From Microthyrium microscopicum (lineage: Eukaryota; Ascomycota; Dothideomycetes; Microthyriales; Microthyriaceae): a DNA stretch of 64,000 nucleotides. A program made the translations under genes and the position numbers. Shown piece by piece: positions 57,555 through 64,000 of the stretch; position 1 is the stretch's first letter; every line of letters begins with the position of its first letter. The stretch covers positions 882,374-946,373 of the forward strand of contig MU004238.1 of NCBI GenBank assembly GCA_010405405.1. The letters run 5' to 3'. The notes beneath the pieces were generated by a model. It had not been told where the DNA came from, made no database searches, and saw nothing but the letters and a program-made list of their open reading frames with translations.

Positions 57555-58669
57555 TTGATTGCTCATTTCACGTACGAAGTGTCCCATCATGGCTTCTAAA
57601 GAGTAGCTCTTCTACTTTCCACCGTCTTCGATGATGTATAAAATCTTTCCACACTCGATATGTAACAAAACACTTGGCGATAAGACCTACTATATAGGAG
57701 CCAGCGTAGGTGATGAATTTGCAAGTATGGAGGTCCAGAATCGATATCAAGCAGTTTCCCAATATAGACAAATCTTATATCCGCGGACTTTCATGACATT
57801 TCAAGTTCAGAATGCAATCCGAAGGCATGGTTCGATTAGCATTGCCGGTTATACCGAAGCCTTTGATACTCAAACCTTCCAGGCTCCTGACTAATTACTG
57901 TTAGTGTAGTGACGAATTTTACTTCATTTCAAGAATGGTAGTTGCATAAGCAGGTATCAAAATCTGGTAGAAAAGTAGCGCTAACAAACCCCCCAAGCGC
58001 AATATCATTATTCTCACTTGCAGTACAATTGAATATGTTTTCGTTCTGAAATTCGAGTTCGAGTGCCATGTGAAAACTGAAGCCACACAAGTTGTCAAGT
58101 CAAATTTGTCTCCCATTGATATGTCTTCCATTTTACCCATCATTTACAATGTTTGTCTTGAACCTCCTGATTGAGTTGGCTCTATTCTAGTTCGGAATGG
58201 TTCTACTGGGCATAGCTCTGCGTTGTTCGATGCTAAGATAACCAGATACAATCAAGTAGAGACAAAGTAGATTTGAAAAGGCAGCATTAAATGAGCTTTC
58301 GTAAAAGATGTTAGTGTTTCTATGGATACAATAGTACCTAAAAGTACAAGGTTGTCAATCCGAAGCAGTGTAGACCAACCATAATCTGACACTGTATGCA
58401 ATGAATGCTCTCTAAGGGATATAGTCCATGTCAGAAAGAGTCAACGCCAACCGTCATAAACGGGGTATCAAAGCATCAATACCCCACGCTCAAACCGCAT
58501 CAACAAAGGTCCAACTCCCTCCACATGCCTACCCTCTTGTCTCGTCTCTCAATCTCCAAGAGTACCTCATCCGGCCAACAAGAAAATACAAGGGGTATAG
58601 CGTTACAACATAGCGTGCATAAACACATGTACTCATTCCACAAAACGAAACCAACAGCGCACCATCACA
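57555..58669. other. intergenic
   Basis: 1.1 kb between the pRiA4b-like stop and the histidine kinase stop (convergent). A frame of 87 codons at 57631-57894 has no recognisable feature and is not called. Confidence 0.4.
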
Positions 58670-61600
58670 CTAAGTCTTTCCAGCGGCACCAGAAGCACCA
58701 TCAGCAGCAGCACTAAATTTTCCAACCAATTCCTCAATCTTCGGCACCAACTCAGGCACGCGAAACGGCTTGCAGACCACATCGTCCATGCCTGCCGATA
58801 TCAACGCAGCAATCTGTTCACTACGCGCGTTCGCTGTCACACCAATGATGGGTACATGACCTGTCAGCTTGCCCGCCGCCTCCCATTGACGAATGGCTTT
58901 GGTAGACTCTATTCCGCCCATGACAGGCATTTCCCAGTCCATAAGAACCACGGCAATGGGAATTGGAGTGTCAGTTTGGGGCATGGTGTCGGTGGCAGTG
59001 GTGTTAGTTGCGGTAGTATATTGCTTTGTGGGTGAGGATGATCCAGGAGGAATTCGCCAGAAGGTGGAGCGCTGAAGAATATCGAGGGCTTCACCGCCGT
59101 GGTTGGCGACTGTGACTGGGAAGCCTAGATTTTCGAGTTGTTTGCGGAGAACTTTTTGATTGACAAGATTATCCTATAGTGAGTGATTAGTGTATAGTAA
59201 GCAAAGAGGCTGGGATGATATGAGTTACCTCAACAACAAGCAGGCTGGGCCGCTTAATAGGGACGCTGCTTGCGACCGCTTTGCCAGCTTTCCTGCTCTT
59301 TGACTCGAGAGATTTGAGGTTTGCTGGTATTCCAAGCTCAGGATTATCAGGTTTGGTTGAACGTCGAGTTTGGACATAGAAGGCAAACGAGGATCCTACG
59401 CCAGATTCACTGGCCACGCCAATTTCTCCACCTTGCAGTTCTGAGAGTTCTCTGGATATAAAGAGCCCAAGACCCGAGCCACCATACTGTACATGTGTTC
59501 TGTGGCTTGCTTGTGTAAATTTATTGAACAGCATGAGGCGTTCAGCTTCAGTCAATCCTGGTCCAGTGTCCCTGACGCAGTATTCAATAAATAACGGCTC
59601 ACCGTCTCCCCAATCAGGTCCATGCATGAGGTTGTGATCCGGTTTGCTGCGGGCTGCAGAGTACTCGACCAGAGGATGTGATAATTTGCTGGGGCGCTCA
59701 GTGCTGGCTCTCAAAATAACCTCGATGACACCTCTACGAGTGTTAATATTGGAGGTGAATTTGATCGCATTGGTCATCAAGTTAATGAGGATTTGTCCAA
59801 CTCGTTGTGGATCAAGCTTGGTCCAGTCGATATTCATTCTGTTGTAAGATTCATCAACATTGAGTCTCATATCAATGCCTGCACTGTTGATCTCACTCTC
59901 AAACATCTTCAGGGCGCGCTGGAGGATAACAAGAGGTTGAACGTCAACTGGTGTGACAAACAGCATGTTTGAATCGAGCTTTGAAAGCGTAAGAATGTCA
60001 TCCACAATGCGCTTTTGATGTTGGGCGCAGAGTATTATGGTCTCAGCCGCGTCAATACAGTTGTTGATAGTGCTTTTATCACTGTCAAGTGGTGTATTAA
60101 ACTCGCTCAAAACAGATGATATTTCGTCCGCGCATTGCAAAACGGCACTGAGTGGATTACGCATTTCGTGACTGGTTATGTCGATGAATTCTTCTTGTAG
60201 ACTCTTCAGTTTTACCGCTTCTTCCATTTTCTTTTTCTGAAAGCCTTGTGCCCATTTCTGAGTTGAGATATTGGTTATGTTGCCAAAGACGCTCTGCAAT
60301 GCTCCCTCGGAATCGGACTCCTTTTCTGGGTGAGCGCTGAGTAAAACCCATGTGTCGGATTCGCTGCCATTAACATCAATCCATTTGGTTTTGAAGCGAA
60401 ACTCAAAATTAGCAGGTTCGGCATCATGTATAAGCTTGTTCCATCTAAGTCGCACAGCTTCACGATCCGAATCGTGAACATAGTCAATCCAGTTGTCGGA
60501 TAGATCTTTCGGAATGTCTGTGATTTCATACCACCGACTGTTGCAGTAAGCTAGTCGACCTTGCGAATCCGCGATAAACAAACCGGCCGGACTGAATTCG
60601 GCCATGTGGCTAAAGCGTGTCTCTATGGCTTTCGCCTCCTCGGTACGTTTGGCCAATTGTGTGGAGAGTTCAATCCGGTCCAGAGCTGCCATTTTGGCTG
60701 CCTTTGCTCCTCGTTTAATCTCTTCTTCGAATAACACAACAGAAGCTAACGAGGTGGCTAGTTGACGAGTGAGAAGTTGAACGAATAGATTGTAGTCTTG
60801 GTCGAAAGGGCGTCGAGGATTTACTCCCAATACCATAAATCCTGCAATTTTGTTAGTGGAAGGCTCAAAAAGGCGGCTAAAGAGAGGAACTCACCCAAAA
60901 CAGAATCACCAGCCGTCGCATGTACTGCGCATACAACTATCGAGCGGCATGGGTCCTTGAACCCTCGCCATTCAATTCCTTCCAGCTGCGAGTAGGGGAA
61001 CTCGAGGGTTGCTGCATCAGCCAGGTCTTCTGGGTCATTGGTGCTGGATCGACTGCCTCGTCTAGATGATTGGCTGCCAAGAGCAGAGGGACCATCGACA
61101 ACTCGAAGAAGGACAGTCCCATCCCCATTTAGTGCCTCTCGGAACATTGGAGCAAAGCCCTCTTGTCCACTTTTGAGGTCTACCTGTTGCGGTGCGCAAG
61201 GATGGCCCAGCGGGACGCCCAGTGCGCCTTCAAGAGTGCACTGTTTAGTACCGATCAAACTCATGCTATGAACCGACGAGGTGTCGCTGTCGATATCTTC
61301 ATTTGCAGAATACAGAAGAGCAAATGGTGTGTCTTCCTCGTTGAGTTGTATCGCCTTTTCGACCGCAGTCCAGAAACCTTTGATATCTCTAGCGCAAGCC
61401 GTTCGTTCGCCAACCTCGCGAAGAGTCAACATTCTTCGCTCCGCAATCTTCCGGCTTGTCTTTTCAAAGGCAGGATTGTATAGGCCTACTACGGAACCAT
61501 CTGCGCCTACCATCGGAATTAGACACCAAGAGAAGTAGGTCTCTTCAAGGTATTTCGATCGGTTCATGAATAATCGGTCATCGTCCTTCATGGTGGCCTG

Positions 61601-63349
61601 CCCGGTAATCTGAGCATTCAGAAATGCGCCTTTGACTTCATCCCAAATTTCGTGCCATGCATCTTGATACCGGGAGCCCATCAAATTTGGGTGTTTCTGA
61701 CCTGCGAGTGGAATGTATGCTTCATTGTAAATGGCTACAAGCTCCGGGCCCCAATACATAGCAGCTGGGTGTGGGCTTGCCATGATGAGATTGCACATCT
61801 GTCTGAGATCTGCTGACCAGAACTTCATGGGACCCAAGGCGGTTGCACCCCAATCAATACTGCACGCGAGTTGAATGTGCCGAGGGAGGTTATCGGTTAC
61901 AGATAATCTAGTCCAGTCGAAGAAACCAACTTCAGCTTGTTCTTCGACCGAAGGCAGAGCGCCTCTAGTATGTTCTGCTATTCCTGTGGGCGAAGAGATT
62001 GCCTCGATACTGACATCGCGAACTTTTTGGCCTATGTCTTCCTGGTGCACGGTTTTACTGCTCAGTTCTGGAATAGGAGCTGCGTTTCCAAAGTAGTCAG
62101 TAGCACCCAGGTCGGCACTAGTTCGTCCTAAGTTAGAGATGTCTCTTGGCCCTTCACTAGAACGCCGAATATAGGGTGTGCCCGGTGTGGGCGCATTGGA
62201 AAGAACCGTGGATGCGGCAGAATGGTCAGCGCTGATGACTCGCACTTGTGCGCGAAGAGTGGACCTAAACCATGAAGCTCCTGCATACGAAAATTTGGGC
62301 GTTATATCAGAAGAGTCGCGAGTGCTTGCTGGTGTTAGACTCCATCGAAGGAATTCATTGAAAGAAGCTCGCAAGTCTACATTGGGGGAGTGTAAGGCAC
62401 TAAGTAGTGTCTGTGAATGTCGTAGGGCCGCGTTCGCAAATATTATATGCAATGCTGATGCGCCAATGTCGCTATGCTCATTCAAGTTGATTATAAAGGT
62501 CGGACGTAAGTCTTGTTCAAGGAACTCTGTAAAATTCAGGCTCGAGAGTAATTGCGCATGGTTAAATTGTTCCTGGCGCATGTCAGCAAGCGCTCAACCC
62601 GCAAGAAACCAATTGGCCGTGGATGCGTGATAGAATCGCACAACATACATTTTCTGGTTTTATTGAAGTCAAAGGATTGGTCAACGATTTCTCCGAGGCA
62701 CTTCGACTGCCAGAAGTGAGGAATCCGCGCGGCAGGGTCACTGTCTTGAAGCTTTCTTCCTCCTGTACTTGATCAGCAACCGTACCATTATGTTCGTCAG
62801 GAAGTGTATGCAGGTGGATGTCGCACAAGAGTTGCTCATCGGTGAAACATACCTTAGCCTTGGAGAACATTAGAACCCGCGCCCCAGCTTCCCCACTGGA
62901 GAAGCGCCTACGACAATTGTCAGTATGTGATGGCTAATATGGAATTCGCGTGGATTTGTAGTATACTATATGTCTGAGAAATATTCTGTTGCAAGCTAGT
63001 ACATGACATGAACAAGAAGCGCGATACAAGTGATGTTTCCAGACGAAAGCGCGCAGCAGAGATAGGTATACGGGCAGACTTACGGGGGTAGCTGAGGTCT
63101 TTCGAGGTTTGTACGCGAACGGCTAGAGAAGAACAGAGGAGAGGGTAGTTGACGAGAGGAAGGAGGCGGAGAGGTGGGACGGGTATCGACTCGAATTCTC
63201 TTGAAGTCGGAAGCAGGGAGATGAAGGTTGAAGTCGGTGATGGAACGCTGGCGCTTGGGACGAGAGGCAGTGTCGCTGGGGGATGGAGGAGAATGACTAG
63301 TAGTAGATGCTGTTGTTGTAGTAGTAGGAGGAGGAGGAGATGGAGGCAT
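58670..63349 (-). CDS. hybrid histidine kinase with PAS-type sensors and receiver domain
   Basis: Five exons: 63349-63084, 62907-62649, 62572-60895, 60841-59229, 59173-58670; 1,439 residues. N-terminal 90 residues are Pro/Ser/Thr-rich with a basic RPKRQRS patch. A PAS-like segment (about residues 390-520, YWGPELVAIYNEAYIPLAG) is followed by a GAF-like block with VLGVNPRRPFDQDY, a second PAS (FSPAGLFIADSQGRLAYCN), and the kinase core: H-box ITSHEMRNPLS (His near 960), N-box INLMTNAIKFT, G-boxes RDTGPGL and GGSGLGLFI. The receiver domain has the phospho-acceptor Asp in VLMDWEMP (near 1350) and VCKPF. The signal passes His-Asp-His-Asp, normally to the single phosphotransfer protein and the HOG/Skn7 pathways. 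No membrane segment is visible, so it is cytosolic or nuclear. The ligand is unknown. Exon 1 to 2 uses a 176-bp intron, the least certain junction. Confidence 0.9.
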
Positions 63350-63669
63350 TAGGATTTTGAGTAGAGTTACGGGCCATTTTGGCACATAACAGGAGCAGGT
63401 TGCAGGTGCGGAAGCGGATGAAGCAGTTTCGTCATAAAAGGGCCACGGAACATGGATTGTTGAAAGAAAGTCACGACAGGACAAGACAAGACAGTCAGTG
63501 CACTCTTGGTTAGTAACCCGGGAACCCCTAAACAAGCGCCATCAAGTCCCGAGAGCTTTGACAGAGACTCAGAGTACATCGCGACTCGGCGAGAAGTAGT
63601 CTTTGACGATTAGACGAGTCCACCATAACAATCTTGTGAAGACCAGAAAAGCCAGAAGACTCAGGGTCA
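63350..63669. promoter_or_regulatory. promoter of the hybrid histidine kinase
   Basis: Upstream of the kinase start codon, with the next transposon beginning about 320 bp away. Another frame crosses the start region but is not coding. Confidence 0.4.
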
Positions 63670-64000
63670 GTAATTTAGGTATCTAGCCCGTACTGGGTCC
63701 TACCCCTGCTGAATTCAATGTGAACTATCGGTGTGCCACCAAAAACGCCTGTATTTACTATGTATCAAAACGACTAATTACAAGACCATTCTAAGCCCAA
63801 TTTGGACGATTTTTAGTACTGTGTGTAGCCCCCATTCGCGGCTATCACTGCAGCACAACGAGCAGGCATTGTTGCAATCAAACGACGAAGCTGTTCCTAA
63901 GTAATTACATCCTAAGCTGCCTAAATAGCTCCTCGAAGCTAAATTGGGGTCAAATGGGCATGGGTTTCATAGAGGGCCTAAATGTGATTCTTCATTCTAG
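63670..64000 (-). mobile_element. edge of a Tc1/mariner transposon, cut by the window end
   Basis: From 64000 back to 63813 the minus strand encodes the C-terminus of a Tc1-type transposase. The sequence between 63670 and 63812 is probably the 3' end and inverted repeat of the element, but the outer end and target TA could not be fixed. RIP is light here compared with the other two elements. Confidence 0.7.
63813..64000 (-). pseudogene. C-terminus of a Tc1-type transposase (partial, mutated)
   Basis: Minus-strand reading gives MKNHI.ALYETHAHL, then EQLRRLIATMPARCAAV and IAANGGYTQY with a stop at 63813-63815. This is the standard Tc1 ending (helix, then MPRRC.AVI.ANGG..TKY). Five internal TAG codons stand where Gln or Trp is expected, consistent with light RIP. 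Rest of the gene is beyond the window. Confidence 0.8.

Overview
The window is nuclear DNA of a filamentous ascomycete (Pezizomycotina). The evidence is the many 45-60 bp introns with GTRNGT donors, CTRAC branch sites and YAG acceptors, pyrimidine-rich leaders, fungus-only families (Rhodopsin/PTH11-like, 2EXR/F-box-like, DUF7514, AcuM/ERT1) and AT-rich blocks that look like repeat-induced point mutation (RIP). Protein similarity feels closest to Leotiomycetes, but that is an impression and was not tested. No RNA gene, CRISPR array or operon was found.

Layout. 1-600: last exon of a gene running in from the left, with its 3' end tandemly duplicated. 600-1600: intergenic with a fold-back element. 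1601-5740 (-): xanthine dehydrogenase. 7079-8121 (+): F-box/2EXR-like protein. 8866-12234 (-): meiotic SPO22/ZIP4, 12 exons. 12675-14554 (-): AcuM/ERT1 gluconeogenesis activator, 7 exons. 15434-16439 (-) and 16739-18043 (+): CENP-Q/Fta7-like kinetochore protein and replication factor C subunit, divergent from one promoter. 18689-19112 (+): small ABM-type protein. 19701-21485 (-): Ser/Thr-rich secreted protein. 23310-24552 (-): zinc alcohol dehydrogenase.

26.2-33.5 kb: very AT-rich, RIP-ruined Helitron with an assembly gap. 34172-36553 (+): DUF7514 protein. 37296-40185 (-): STE11-type MAPKKK. 41911-44047 (-): RAD7 repair protein whose start codon is split by an intron. 44661-45254 (-): BTB/KCTD-like protein. 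45704-49062: RIP-ruined Tc1/mariner element with intact terminal inverted repeats. 49217-50493 (-): Rhodopsin/PTH11-like membrane protein. 53129-53774 (-): second BTB paralogue. 54927-56190 (+): secreted DUF4185-like protein. 56721-57554 (+): pRiA4b ORF3-like protein. 58670-63349 (-): large hybrid histidine kinase. 63.67-64.0 kb: edge of another Tc1 element cut by the window end.

The host genes are mostly conserved housekeeping, signalling and DNA-maintenance genes. Two DNA-maintenance loci (RFC/CENP-Q and RAD7) share CACGTG plus ACGCGT promoter motifs, which suggests cell-cycle or damage-linked control (inference). MAPKKK and hybrid histidine kinase are both signalling components, but nothing here links them. 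The least explained material is passenger-like sequence inside the two ruined transposons, the duplicated CWTCW motif in the secreted protein, and the fold-back cluster near 1.1 kb. I did not find a clearly new multi-gene system.
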